Assembly: GCF_001982635.1 (NCBI RefSeq)
Contig: NZ_MKFI01000015.1
Location: 1 to 55,011, forward strand
Direction: 5' to 3'
DNA: 55,011 nt
Origin: Bradyrhizobium mercantei
GTDB lineage: Bacteria > Pseudomonadota > Alphaproteobacteria > Rhizobiales > Xanthobacteraceae
The position numbers and the translations under genes are program-made. Below, one piece after another: positions 8,466-16,933 of the stretch. Below the pieces are notes generated by a model. The model worked only from the letters and a program-made list of their open reading frames with translations, was not told where the DNA came from and made no database searches. Numbering within the stretch: position 1 is the stretch's first letter; every line of letters starts with the position of its first letter.

Positions 8466-9176
8466 ATGCGCATGATTTTTCGCTGCGATCCGCAGCTTGC
8501 CGATCATCTGCCGCGGCCGTATCCGGCGCGCAGCGCTTTGCCCGATTGGCTGCGTGCGATGCCGGCGAAGGCGCATTCCGGCATTCACGGCCGCGAGATC
8601 CGCACCGTCAAGCAATGCCCGCCCTTCGTCGACGCGATGGCCTATGGCGTGATGATTCCGCTGCCCTGCGATGTCAGGGTCGAGCGCGGTGCGTTCGCCT
8701 GGGACTGGGACATTCCGCAGCCGGCGACTGAGGGCCATCCGCGCGCGCCGCTCAGCTTCCATCCCGTCGCGCAATTTGACGGCGCGCCGTTCGCCGACGG
8801 GCAGGCCGCACTGAAATTCAACAGCTTCTGGACCATCGAGCTCGAACCCGGCTGGTCGCTGTTCGCGACGCATCCGGTCAATCGCGACGACCTGCCGTTC
8901 CGCTTGATCTCCGGGCTGGTCGACGCCGACCGCTTTCACGATGGCGGAATCAATTTCCCGGCGGTCTGGACCCGGCCTGATTTTGCCGGTGTGCTGCCGA
9001 AGGGGACGCCGATCGCGCAATGCTTCGCCGTGCCGCGCGAGGCCCCCGAACTTAAGTTCGAGGCCTTCGACGACGCGCATCGCGAAGCCTATTCGAAGGT
9101 CGTCGGCGAGGTGCTCGCCGCGCCCAATGTCTACCGCAAGCATTTCCGCGCCAAGCGCGGCCGGCTAACCCACTAA
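8466..9176 (+). CDS. Conserved hypothetical protein, possibly DUF6065
   Basis: A 236-residue soluble protein without signal peptide or membrane segment. It opens MRMIFRCDPQLADHLPRPYP and contains TVKQCPPFVDAMAYGVMIPL (about residues 39-58). I associate that pattern, from memory, with the DUF6065 family, which has no known activity. A GGAG stands about seven bases before the ATG. It lies behind the glp terminator and is its own transcription unit. A role in glycerol use is not supported. Confidence 0.65.
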   Translation: MRMIFRCDPQLADHLPRPYPARSALPDWLRAMPAKAHSGIHGREIRTVKQCPPFVDAMAYGVMIPLPCDVRVERGAFAWDWDIPQPATEGHPRAPLSFHPVAQFDGAPFADGQAALKFNSFWTIELEPGWSLFATHPVNRDDLPFRLISGLVDADRFHDGGINFPAVWTRPDFAGVLPKGTPIAQCFAVPREAPELKFEAFDDAHREAYSKVVGEVLAAPNVYRKHFRAKRGRLTH

Positions 9177-9220
9177 CATGCGAGATCTAGGTGCACGGTC
9201 TTTAAGGGAGCCGAGAGCTG

Positions 9221-9463
9221 ATGTTGGAGTTAGCATTTCTCTCCTGGGTTGCGCTTGGATCGCTGATTTTTACACTCACCTTCTTGAGGATGATTTGGGG
9301 TGCGCTCCAGGTTGGTGAGCAATGGTCATCACTGGTTGGGGGGACCTTTATCCTGGCAGAATACAATCGCAAATATCGCGTTAGCTTGTTTGCCGGCTTC
9401 GGCTTCGCATTCATCGGCGCGCTCATATACAACATATTGTTCAGCATGGGATTTGGGCAGTGA
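9221..9463 (+). CDS. Small two-segment membrane protein, unknown
   Basis: An 80-residue protein with two hydrophobic stretches (about 3-25 and 56-78) separated by a polar loop containing EQWSSLVGG and EYNRKYR. AAGGGAG lies about 13 bases before the ATG. I do not recognise a family. Local base composition is a little lower in GC than its neighbours, which may point to a recent or fast-evolving gene. Confidence 0.5.
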   Translation: MLELAFLSWVALGSLIFTLTFLRMIWGALQVGEQWSSLVGGTFILAEYNRKYRVSLFAGFGFAFIGALIYNILFSMGFGQ

Positions 9464-9555
9464 TGGGCTTCCTTGCGCTCGGATAGCCTTTCTTGGACGG
9501 CAAATACCGGGTGGGCCGCCCAGCAATTCCGCAGAATCCATCATCGCAATTGGGG

Positions 9556-10389
9556 CTAGTCTTGGGACGGGAGAGAGTTGGGCTCTAGGGCCAGACGCAA
9601 CGCGCGCTCGTCGATCCAGAGTCGGCCATGTGAGGCCGAGGTCAACGCCATTGCGATCGAGCCGAACATGTCGGGACGCAGACGATAGGCGCTTGCATAG
9701 GCGAGCATCGCGGAATCGGGGTCGCCGGCCTCCTGAAGCACGATCCCAAGATTCAGCGCGGCCTCAGCGAAGTCCGGCTTGATCTCGAGTGCCTTGCGAT
9801 AGGCGCTTGCGGCGCCGTCATGGTCGCGCAAATCCTGCTTTGCGACGCCGAGATCGAACCACACCGAGGCGGGCGCCGCGCTCGCGGCGGCACGCTCGAG
9901 CAGGCTCACCGCGCCGGCGAGATCGCCATTCTCCCAGGCCAGCCGGCCGAGCCGCGCACGGGCTTCCTGATGCTCCGGGATGGCCTCGAGGATCGCCTCC
10001 CAGGCCTCGCGCGCCTGCGCCTTGCGGCCGGCCAATTCCAGCGTGCGGGCCTTCTCGACGAAGGCCTCGCGTTGCGGCTTCAGTGCGATGGCGCGGTCGA
10101 GATGCGTCAGGGCCGCGTCGAATTCGCCGCCGGAGCGGGCGAGACGGCCGGCGAGCAGACGCGCCGCCGCATTGTCCGGGCGCCGCGCCAGGCTCGCCTC
10201 GACATGCTTGCGCGCCGGCGCGATCTCGCCCTTGGCAAACAGCACGGCGGCCAGCAGATGGCTCAGCATCGGCTCGCCGGGTTGGTGCGCGAGGCCGCGC
10301 TCGCAGAGCTCGACGGCTTCGCCATGTCGTCCGGCATTGAACGCGGTGGTGGCGCGTCGAACGATATCCTCGGTGGTGTCCTTGCTCAT
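9556..10389 (-). CDS. Tetratricopeptide-repeat protein
   Basis: A 277-residue protein made of about six TPR units; typical repeats are NAGRHGEAVELCERGLAHQP (about 17-36) and GEFDAALTHLDRAIALKPQ. No signal peptide or membrane segment is seen, so it is probably cytoplasmic and acts as a protein-interaction scaffold. Its partner is unknown. It is separated from the upstream OYE gene by a hairpin, so it likely has its own promoter. Confidence 0.8.
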   Translation of the reverse strand: MSKDTTEDIVRRATTAFNAGRHGEAVELCERGLAHQPGEPMLSHLLAAVLFAKGEIAPARKHVEASLARRPDNAAARLLAGRLARSGGEFDAALTHLDRAIALKPQREAFVEKARTLELAGRKAQAREAWEAILEAIPEHQEARARLGRLAWENGDLAGAVSLLERAAASAAPASVWFDLGVAKQDLRDHDGAASAYRKALEIKPDFAEAALNLGIVLQEAGDPDSAMLAYASAYRLRPDMFGSIAMALTSASHGRLWIDERALRLALEPNSLPSQD

Positions 10390-10522
10390 TCCGTGCGCGA
10401 CCGACTTCCGGCTTGTTCGTCACGCGCCATGCTATGCGGCTCTGGAAGTCATGACCAGCGCTTACCGGGACGCGGAGTGGTCAACTGCTGGCCGCGAAGA
10501 GCGGTGAGGGGTCGACGCATGA

Positions 10523-10558
10523 AAATGGCCCAGAGCGCGGATGCACTCTGGGCCATTT
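10523..10558 (-). terminator. Terminator hairpin after the OYE gene
   Basis: AAATGGCCCAGAG (10523-10535) pairs perfectly with CTCTGGGCCATTT (10546-10558) around a ten-base loop. On the minus strand it follows the OYE stop by about 20 bases and ends in TTTTC. Being symmetric it may act in both directions. Confidence 0.7.
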
Positions 10559-10576
10559 GATCGAGGGGACGTTGCG

Positions 10577-11680
10577 TTACTCCGCAGCTTCGGTCGCCTT
10601 CAGGGTCGGGTAGTCGGTGTAGCCCTTGGCGCCGCCGCCGTAGAAGGTCGCCTTGTCCCACTCGTTGAGCGGGGCGCCGGCCTTGAGCCGCTCGACCAGA
10701 TCGGGGTTGGAGATGAACGGCTTGCCGAACGCGATCAGGTCGGCGGCTCCTGCCTCCAACACCTTCTCGGCCAGCGCGAAGTCGTAGCCGTTGTTGGCGA
10801 TATAGGCCTGCTTGAAGCGCTTGCGCAGCGAGGCGTAGTCGAACGGCGCATTGTCGCGCGGGCCGCCGGTGGCACCTTCGATGACGTGGATATAGGTCAG
10901 CTTCAGCGCGTTGAGCTGGTCGACGATGTAGTCGAACAGCGGCTGCGGGTTGGAGTCGGAGATGTCGTTGGCCGGCGTCACCGGCGAGATGCGGATGCCG
11001 GTGCGATCGGCGCCGGCTTCGGTGGCGACCGCCTTGGAGACTTCCAGCATCAGCCTGGCGCGGTTCTCGATTCCGCCGCCATAGGCGTCGGTGCGCTTGT
11101 TGGTGCTGTCGCGGGCGAACTGGTCGAGCAGATAGCCGTTGGCGCCGTGGATCTCGACGCCGTCGAAGCCGGCCGCCAGCGCGTTCGCCGTGCCTCGCTT
11201 GAAGTCCTCGATGATGCCGGGGATCTCCGAGAGTTCGAGCGCGCGCGGCTCGGAGACATCGGCGAAGGTGCCGTTCACGAACGTCTTGGTCTTGGCGCGG
11301 CCCGTGCTCGGCGCCACCGGCGCGCCGCCGTTCGGCTGCAGCGAGGTGTGCGAGATGCGGCCGACATGCCAGATCTGGATGAAGATGCGGCCGCCGCGCT
11401 CATGCACGCGGTCGGTGACCTTACGCCAGGCCGCGACCTGTTCCTTCGAATAGATGCCGGGCGTGTCCTGATAACCCTGGCCCTGCTGCGAGACCTGGCT
11501 TGCTTCGGTGATCAGGAGGCCGGCGGAGGCGCGCTGGCCGTAATAGTCCACCGCGAGCGGGCTTGGCACCATGCCGGGCGGCACCGCGCGGTTGCGCGTC
11601 AGCGGCGCCATCACCAGGCGGTTCGGCAGCGTCAGCGCGCCAAGCTTGTAGGGCTCGAGGAGTTTGGTCGGTTGGCTCAT
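10577..11680 (-). CDS. Old Yellow Enzyme-family alkene reductase (NemA-like)
   Basis: A 367-residue FMN-dependent (beta/alpha)8-barrel flavoprotein that uses NAD(P)H to reduce activated C=C bonds or nitro compounds. Visible family blocks are LPNRLVMAPLTRNRA (about 19-33), the IQIWHVGRISH segment with the substrate-side His, and GANGYLLDQFARDSTNKRTD with the catalytic-region Tyr. Length is normal for NemA/XenB-type enzymes. It lies 87 bases downstream of the SDR gene on the same strand and may be co-transcribed with it. The physiological substrate cannot be told from sequence. Confidence 0.92.
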   Translation of the reverse strand: MSQPTKLLEPYKLGALTLPNRLVMAPLTRNRAVPPGMVPSPLAVDYYGQRASAGLLITEASQVSQQGQGYQDTPGIYSKEQVAAWRKVTDRVHERGGRIFIQIWHVGRISHTSLQPNGGAPVAPSTGRAKTKTFVNGTFADVSEPRALELSEIPGIIEDFKRGTANALAAGFDGVEIHGANGYLLDQFARDSTNKRTDAYGGGIENRARLMLEVSKAVATEAGADRTGIRISPVTPANDISDSNPQPLFDYIVDQLNALKLTYIHVIEGATGGPRDNAPFDYASLRKRFKQAYIANNGYDFALAEKVLEAGAADLIAFGKPFISNPDLVERLKAGAPLNEWDKATFYGGGAKGYTDYPTLKATEAAE

Positions 11681-11767
11681 GTGAAATGTTCCAGAGGGTG
11701 ACTGATGAGACGAGAGTTGTGCATTGCCGCGACGAGCGCAATGGCCCGTCCATGCCCAGATTGCAGG

Positions 11768-12628
11768 CTAGCCGCGCACGATTCCGCCCATGTGGCCGGC
11801 ATCGAGGAACAAAGTGTGCGCGTTCACGTAGGAGGATTCATTCGAGATCAGGAACAGCGCAGCATAGGCGACCTCCCAGCCGGTGCCCTGGCGGCCGAAA
11901 GGCACTGTCACGGCGCGGTCCGATCGCCTGCGGCTGGCGTCGCGGCCCATCGGCGTATCCATGAAGCCGGGTGCGATCACATTGCAGCGAATGCCCTTGT
12001 CCTCGCCGGCCCGCGCGATCGCCCGCCCGAGCGCGATCTGCGCCGCCTTGGAGGATTCATAGGCCGGGTTGCGGCCGCCGGCGCGCTGGCTCGCCATCGA
12101 GGAGATCAGAATGATCGCACCGCCCGGCGCCATCACCTCCAGCGCCTTCTGCGCGAACAGCATGTGGCTGCGGACGTTGACGGCATAGTCGCGGTCCCAG
12201 GCCTCTGCCGTCATCTTGGGCAGCGACAGGCCGGAGGAGATGCCGACATTCAGCGCCAGCCCGTCGAGCCCGCCGAGTCTTTGCGCGCAGCGTTCGACCG
12301 CGGGCGCGATCGCCGCGACGTCGGAGACATCGACCACATCGGTGAAGGCCTTGCCGCCTTCTCTTGTGATCTGCGCGACGGTGTCATCGGCGGCGTCCTT
12401 GTTGACGTCGAGGCACGCGACCGCGGCGCCCTCACGGGCGAACAGCACGCTCATCGCGCGCCCATTGCCGATCGGCGGTTGCTCGTCGACGGTTGTGCGC
12501 TGTCCCGCGCCGACCACGATGATGCACCGGCCGGCGAGGCGGCCGTGGTTCTTCGCCAGTCCCAGCGCTTCGGCATGCAGCGATGCGGAAGGATCGATGG
12601 CTTTCGGGGCGTGGGTTGTGGTCGACAT
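11768..12628 (-). CDS. Short-chain dehydrogenase/reductase with an insert in the cofactor loop
   Basis: A 286-residue SDR oxidoreductase. The catalytic Tyr/Lys occur in YESSK and the Ser in ILISSMAS; NVG replaces the usual NNAG. The glycine-rich cofactor loop is unusual: instead of TGxxxGxG it reads GAGQR, then TTVDEQPP, then IGNGRA, an insert of roughly eight residues. About 30 residues of N-terminal extension precede the fold. The C-terminal GMRG-like end GHMGGIVRG is typical of the class. It probably oxidises or reduces a small alcohol/ketone with NAD(P). Translation start is discussed with the hairpin at 12634-12664. Confidence 0.88.
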   Translation of the reverse strand: MSTTTHAPKAIDPSASLHAEALGLAKNHGRLAGRCIIVVGAGQRTTVDEQPPIGNGRAMSVLFAREGAAVACLDVNKDAADDTVAQITREGGKAFTDVVDVSDVAAIAPAVERCAQRLGGLDGLALNVGISSGLSLPKMTAEAWDRDYAVNVRSHMLFAQKALEVMAPGGAIILISSMASQRAGGRNPAYESSKAAQIALGRAIARAGEDKGIRCNVIAPGFMDTPMGRDASRRRSDRAVTVPFGRQGTGWEVAYAALFLISNESSYVNAHTLFLDAGHMGGIVRG

Positions 12629-12633
12629 GGCGT

Positions 12634-12664
12634 GCTCCCTGACGTCTTGTTGTTGTCAGGGAGC
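12634..12664 (-). promoter_or_regulatory. Perfect hairpin enclosing the ribosome-binding site of the SDR gene
   Basis: On the minus strand GCTCCCTGAC (12664-12655) and GTCAGGGAGC (12643-12634) are perfect 10-base complements around an 11-base loop. The 3' arm contains the GGGAG ribosome-binding site, five bases before the ATG at 12628. Folded in RNA it would hide this site; as DNA it could be an operator for a dimeric regulator. Confidence 0.6.
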
Positions 12665-12716
12665 AGTAGCACGGCTGCGCGTGCGAGGCTAAAATCCCGC
12701 GGCGGGGAATATCGCG

Positions 12717-13220
12717 TCAGCTGACGCCGAGGAAATCGCGCTTGCCGACCTCGACGCCGTTGTGGCGCAGGATGCCGTGCGCGGTCACGGCGTGGAAATA
12801 GAAGTTCGGGAACGAGAAGGCGCTGAGGAATTGCTGACCCTTCAGGGTCATGGTGCGGTCGCCGCCGATCGGGAAGGTGACGTCCTTGGCGTCTGCGCCG
12901 TCGAATTGCGCGGGCTTGAACGACTTCACATAGTCGATGGTCTTGGCCAGCCGCTGCTTCAGTTCGCCGAAACTCTTCTCGGTGTCGGGCGTCGACGGCA
13001 CCTCGCTATGGGTCAGCCGAGCGCAGCCTCTCGCGGCGTGGTCGCAGACCAGCTGAATCTGCTTGGTCAGCGGCAGCATGTCCGGATAGAGCCGCGATCC
13101 CAAGAGCACCTCGGGCGCAATCTTCTTCGCCTCGCAATGCGCCTCGGCCTTGGTCAGCTCACCGCTGAGGCTGTTGAGGATCTGCAGATAAGCGGGGACG
13201 ACGGCGTCATGAAAGGACAT
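12717..13220 (-). CDS. DUF1993 family protein
   Basis: A 167-residue protein starting MSFHDAVVPAYLQILNSL and carrying the DUF1993 features: a four-helix arrangement with LTKQIQLVCDHAARG and NFYFHAVTAHGILRHNG. The fold resembles DinB-like helical bundles; function is unknown. The ATG at 13220 has GGGAGCATCAC directly in front; a longer open frame to 13406 runs into an intergenic repeat and is not believed. Confidence 0.85.
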   Translation of the reverse strand: MSFHDAVVPAYLQILNSLSGELTKAEAHCEAKKIAPEVLLGSRLYPDMLPLTKQIQLVCDHAARGCARLTHSEVPSTPDTEKSFGELKQRLAKTIDYVKSFKPAQFDGADAKDVTFPIGGDRTMTLKGQQFLSAFSFPNFYFHAVTAHGILRHNGVEVGKRDFLGVS

Positions 13221-13341
13221 GTGATGCTCCCTGGGCTGATGAAGTCCGGATGTTACCGAACGGCGATGCTGCAAATGGGACCGCGGTTGGAAGAATACAA
13301 CTGCGGGGAGCTGTAACATTTGGTCAAATATTCTTTGTTTT

Positions 13342-13472
13342 CCCGTCATCCTGAGGAGCGCGAAGCGCGTCTCGAAGGATGTAAGGCCCCAGTGTGGCCG
13401 ATTCATCCTTCGAGGCTCGCTGCGCTCGCACCTCCAGCGACAATGGCTACGCCATTGCGCGGGGATGACGGG
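13342..13472. repeat. Palindromic intergenic repeat
   Basis: The unit begins CCCGTCATCC (13342-13351) and ends with its inverse near 13463-13472. Inner arms include GAGCGCGAAGCGCGTCTCGAA and ATCCTTCGAGGCTCGCTGCG. Structures like this are widespread between bradyrhizobial genes. No coding potential. Confidence 0.75.
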
Positions 13473-13513
13473 CTGAGAGCCAGACTAGCCATTCCGGACG
13501 AGATGCCGACGTC

Positions 13514-14866
13514 TTACCGCGTCCCCGGCATCGCGGCGTCCGCGGCCGGCTGCGCACGGCCGCCGCGCATCCGAGCCAGCAGCTCCGCGGTCGGCCAGGA
13601 ATCCGCCGGCAGTCCGTATTTCATCTGCATCGCCTTGACCGCGCTGCGGCTCGCCTGGCCGAGCACGCCGTCGATCTTGCCGACATCGTAGCCGGCGCGC
13701 GCAAGCAGCCCTTGCAGTTCCTTGATCTCGTTGAACGGCAGCTGCGCGACCGGCGCGTGTGGCCGCTGCATCGGCGGTGCGCCCGCGATGCGGCCGGCGA
13801 GATAGCCCGCGGTGGTGGAATAGATCAGCGAGTTGTTCCACTCGGTGTACGCAGCGAAATTCGGATAGGCGAGGAACGCCGGGCCCATCCGGCCCATCGG
13901 CAGCAGCAGCGAGGCCGGCAGCTCGTCATTCGGCAGAGCCTTGCCGTCGGTCAGGGTGACGCCGAGCGATACCCATTTCGAGCGCGGCAGCTTGATCGTG
14001 AGGTCGGCCTGGTCCCAAGGGAAACTCGCGAAATTCGCGGCCTGCGGCACGCGCACTTCCTGCAGCCACGGCTCGCCGCGCCGCCACTTCAATCCGTTGG
14101 CGATGTAGTTCGCGGTCGAGCCGATCACGTCGGGGCCGCTCTGCAAGAGATTGCGATGGCCGTCGCCGTCATAGTCGACGGCGTAGTTGAAGTAGTGCGT
14201 CGGCAAAAATTGCGTCTGGCCGAGCTCGCCGGCCCATGAGCCGATCATCTCGTCGGGAGTCAGGTCGCCGCGCTCGATGATCTTCAGCGCGGCGATGGTC
14301 TCGCCCTGGAACATCTCCGAGCGGCGGCAGTCATAGGCCAGCGACACCAGCGATTTCAGCGTCGGCAGATTGCCCATCTGGACGCCGAAATCGCTCTCCA
14401 GTCCCCAGAACGCGGCAATCACCGCCGGCGGCACGCCATATTCCTTCTCGGCGCGCGCGAAGGCGGCCGCATAGGTCCGGATGTATTGCTGGCCCTGCTG
14501 CATCCGATAATTCGCGGCCATGCGGCCGGCAAACTGGGTGAAGATTTGCCCGAACACGCGCTGGCCGCGGTCGCGGTTGACGATGCCCTGGTCGTAGACG
14601 AGATACGGCGCGGCCTCCGCGATCGTGCGCTGCGAGACGCCGGCGGCCACTGCCTTCTGCTTCAATTCAGTGAGGAAGCGATCGAAGTTCTGCCCGTTGT
14701 GGCAGGGCGCGGCCCTTGGCGAGGCGACGGCGGCCGGGCGCGGCCTCACCGGGGCCGGCCCAGTGGGATTGGGCAGCAACTGCTGTGCCTGACCAAGCGA
14801 GGAGAGCGCCAGCGCGCCTGCGATCGCTGCGATCATGATCGGGGCGCGGAGGGGAGAAGCTGGCAT
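13514..14866 (-). CDS. Lytic murein transglycosylase, MltB type, with peptidoglycan-binding domain
   Basis: About 450 residues. A signal peptide (MIAAIAGALALSSLGQAQ) is followed by a proline-rich linker. The SLT_2/MltB catalytic domain contains the catalytic Glu in AFWGLESDFG, then GSWAGELGQTQFLP and the calcium-like DYDGDGH. A C-terminal PG_binding_1 repeat (ELQGLLARAGYDVGKIDGVL) follows. The enzyme cleaves peptidoglycan to 1,6-anhydro-muropeptides in the periplasm. There is no lipobox Cys at the signal-peptide end, so it is probably soluble. I place the start at the ATG at 14866; an in-frame ATG at 14911 would add 15 residues, and neither has a strong ribosome-binding site. Confidence 0.9.
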   Translation of the reverse strand: MPASPLRAPIMIAAIAGALALSSLGQAQQLLPNPTGPAPVRPRPAAVASPRAAPCHNGQNFDRFLTELKQKAVAAGVSQRTIAEAAPYLVYDQGIVNRDRGQRVFGQIFTQFAGRMAANYRMQQGQQYIRTYAAAFARAEKEYGVPPAVIAAFWGLESDFGVQMGNLPTLKSLVSLAYDCRRSEMFQGETIAALKIIERGDLTPDEMIGSWAGELGQTQFLPTHYFNYAVDYDGDGHRNLLQSGPDVIGSTANYIANGLKWRRGEPWLQEVRVPQAANFASFPWDQADLTIKLPRSKWVSLGVTLTDGKALPNDELPASLLLPMGRMGPAFLAYPNFAAYTEWNNSLIYSTTAGYLAGRIAGAPPMQRPHAPVAQLPFNEIKELQGLLARAGYDVGKIDGVLGQASRSAVKAMQMKYGLPADSWPTAELLARMRGGRAQPAADAAMPGTR

Positions 14867-15052
14867 CGATGTCACCGGCTGGGAGAAGGGGATTTGAGGC
14901 CCGTCCTGCATACACCAGGGCGATACCGGGCAACAACGGGGGTGCCGCTGTTAGACCAATTGGGCTTCGGCAGGTTGCAGCGCCGCCGCTATGATCGGCC
15001 TAATGATTCGCGGGCAGGGGTGTCGGCGGATCAATCACGCCCGGAGGGACCC

Positions 15053-16708
15053 ATGTGGAGTTTTCTCGAGCGTCTTTTGGACTCGTCGACGTTTTCGCCA
15101 CACGGCATCTGCCTGTTGTGGGAGCCCGAGCTGATCTGGCTCCACGTGATTTCAGACGCGATCATTGCCGCTTCGTATTTCTCGATCCCGTTTGCGCTGG
15201 CGATTCTCGTCTCCAAACGGCGCGACTTCCAGTTCGGCTGGATGGCCTGGCCGTTCGCGACCTTCATCCTCGCCTGCGGCCTCACGCATGTGTTCTCGAT
15301 CTACACGCTGTGGGTGCCGATCTACGGCCTCGAAGGCCTGCTCAAGGCGCTGACCGCAATCGCCTCGATCTTCACCGCGGTGCTGCTGTGGCCGTTGATC
15401 CCACGGATCCTGGCGATCCCGACCGAGGCGCAGCTGCGCGAGGCGCATGTCGCGCTCGCAGAGGAGGGACGGCAGCGCCAGCGCTCGGAATTCCTGCTCG
15501 AGCGTTTCCGCGAGGCCGAGGCCAATGAGAGCAAGATCCGCCAGGCCCAGAAGATGGAAGCGGTCGGCCAGCTCACCGGCGGCATCGCGCACGACTTCAA
15601 CAACATCCTCACCGTCATCACCGGCACCATCGACATCCTGGCCGAGGCGGTCACCCACAACCGCCAACTCACCGAGATCACCGCCCTGATCCGCGACGCC
15701 GCCGACCGCGGCGCCTCGCTGACGCGGCATCTGCTCGCGTTTGCGCGCAAGCAGCCGCTGCAACCGAGCGACGTCGACATCAATGCGCTGATGGTCGACA
15801 CCATCGAGCTGCTGCGGCCGACCATCGGCGACCATGTCGATATCGACTTTCGCCCGATGCCGGACTTGCCGCGCGCGCTGGTCGATTCCAACCAGCTCGT
15901 CACCGCGATCATCAATCTCGCGCTCAACGCGCGCGACGCGATGCCGAAAGGCGGCCGGCTTGCGATCGAGACCCGCACCGCCGAGCTGAAGCCGTCGGAC
16001 GCGCACGGCCAGGACGGGCTCGCCGCCGGCGACTATGTCGCGATCGTGCTGATCGACAACGGCCAGGGTATCGCGGAAGCCGATCTCGCCAAGGTGTTCG
16101 AGCCGTTCTTCACCACCAAGGACGTCGGCAAGGGCACCGGCCTGGGCTTGAGCATGGTCTACGGCTTCGTCAAGCAGTCCAACGGCCACATCGTGCTCGA
16201 CAGCGAGGTCGGCCACGGCACCAGGGTGACGCTCTATCTGCCGCGTGCGGCGGTGATCTCGCCGGGTGCGATACCCGAGCGGCGGCAGCCGGAGGTCCGC
16301 GGCGCGCAGGAGATCGTGCTGGTCGTCGAGGACGACAGACTGGTGCGCTCCTACGTGCTGACCCAGATCGAGAGTCTCGGCTACGCGACGCTGTCGGCCA
16401 ACAATGGCGCCGAAGCGCTCGCCGTGCTCGACCGCGGCACGCCGATCGATCTCCTGTTCACCGACGTCATCATGCCCGGCGCCATGAACGGGCGTGACCT
16501 TGCCACCGAGGCAGCAAGGCGCCGGCCCGGTCTGCGCGTGCTGTTCACGTCGGGCTACACCGATGATGCCATCGACCAGGACGGCAAGCTCGAGCAGGGC
16601 ATCCTGTTCCTGGCCAAGCCCTACAGCCGCGCCCAGCTCGCCCGCATGCTGCGGGTTGCGCTGCGCAACGACGAGACGGCGATCGCGCAGCAGGAGCCGG
16701 CGGAGTAG
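15053..16708 (+). CDS. Hybrid histidine kinase with ethylene-receptor-like membrane domain
   Basis: A 551-residue protein. Residues about 25-120 form three membrane helices that resemble the ethylene-binding domain of plant ETR1: Asp35, Tyr42, Pro46, Cys75 and His79 (in FILACGLTH) have the same spacing as ETR1 Asp25, Tyr32, Pro36, Cys65 and His69, the last two being Cu(I) ligands. A coiled coil (about 125-170) leads to HisKA (GGIAHDFNN, phospho-His180), HATPase (NLALNARDAM, DNGQGI, GTGLGLSM) and a C-terminal receiver (VVEDD, phospho-Asp471, FLAKPY). The ATG at 15053 has CGGAGGGA upstream. No response regulator lies next to it. Ethylene or another small ligand is inference from the domain. Confidence 0.9.
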   Translation: MWSFLERLLDSSTFSPHGICLLWEPELIWLHVISDAIIAASYFSIPFALAILVSKRRDFQFGWMAWPFATFILACGLTHVFSIYTLWVPIYGLEGLLKALTAIASIFTAVLLWPLIPRILAIPTEAQLREAHVALAEEGRQRQRSEFLLERFREAEANESKIRQAQKMEAVGQLTGGIAHDFNNILTVITGTIDILAEAVTHNRQLTEITALIRDAADRGASLTRHLLAFARKQPLQPSDVDINALMVDTIELLRPTIGDHVDIDFRPMPDLPRALVDSNQLVTAIINLALNARDAMPKGGRLAIETRTAELKPSDAHGQDGLAAGDYVAIVLIDNGQGIAEADLAKVFEPFFTTKDVGKGTGLGLSMVYGFVKQSNGHIVLDSEVGHGTRVTLYLPRAAVISPGAIPERRQPEVRGAQEIVLVVEDDRLVRSYVLTQIESLGYATLSANNGAEALAVLDRGTPIDLLFTDVIMPGAMNGRDLATEAARRRPGLRVLFTSGYTDDAIDQDGKLEQGILFLAKPYSRAQLARMLRVALRNDETAIAQQEPAE

Positions 16709-16727
16709 GCGCGATGCCGTAGATGCC

Positions 16728-16797
16728 GTAGCCCGGATGAGCGAAAGCGATATCCGGGGGCGGTCTCCCCGCATGTCGCTTCGCTCATGCGGGCTAC
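16728..16797. repeat. Palindromic intergenic repeat (GTAGCCC...GGGCTAC)
   Basis: GTAGCCCGGATGAGCGAA is mirrored by TTCGCTCATGCGGGCTAC with a CGATATCCGGGG-type centre. It directly follows the kinase stop and could also end its transcript. Confidence 0.75.
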
Positions 16798-16933
16798 GTA
16801 ACGACAGATGACCAATCGTTAATCCGCGCCGCGTCGCTGCGACGCACGCCTTCCCCTTGCGGCGCGATCGGCAAAATCCCTACCTCAGCGGCGTCAGTTG
16901 TGGCAGCATTCCGCCTGCCGCCAGGGAACCACG

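Noticed and set aside
13221..13406. N-terminal extension of the DUF1993 gene
   Set aside because: The added residues come from an intergenic palindromic repeat; the ATG at 13220 has a good ribosome-binding site and starts the family homology.
14486..15052. Extended N-terminus of the hybrid kinase
   Set aside because: This part overlaps the MltB gene on the other strand; the ATG at 15053 has CGGAGGGA and begins the membrane domain.
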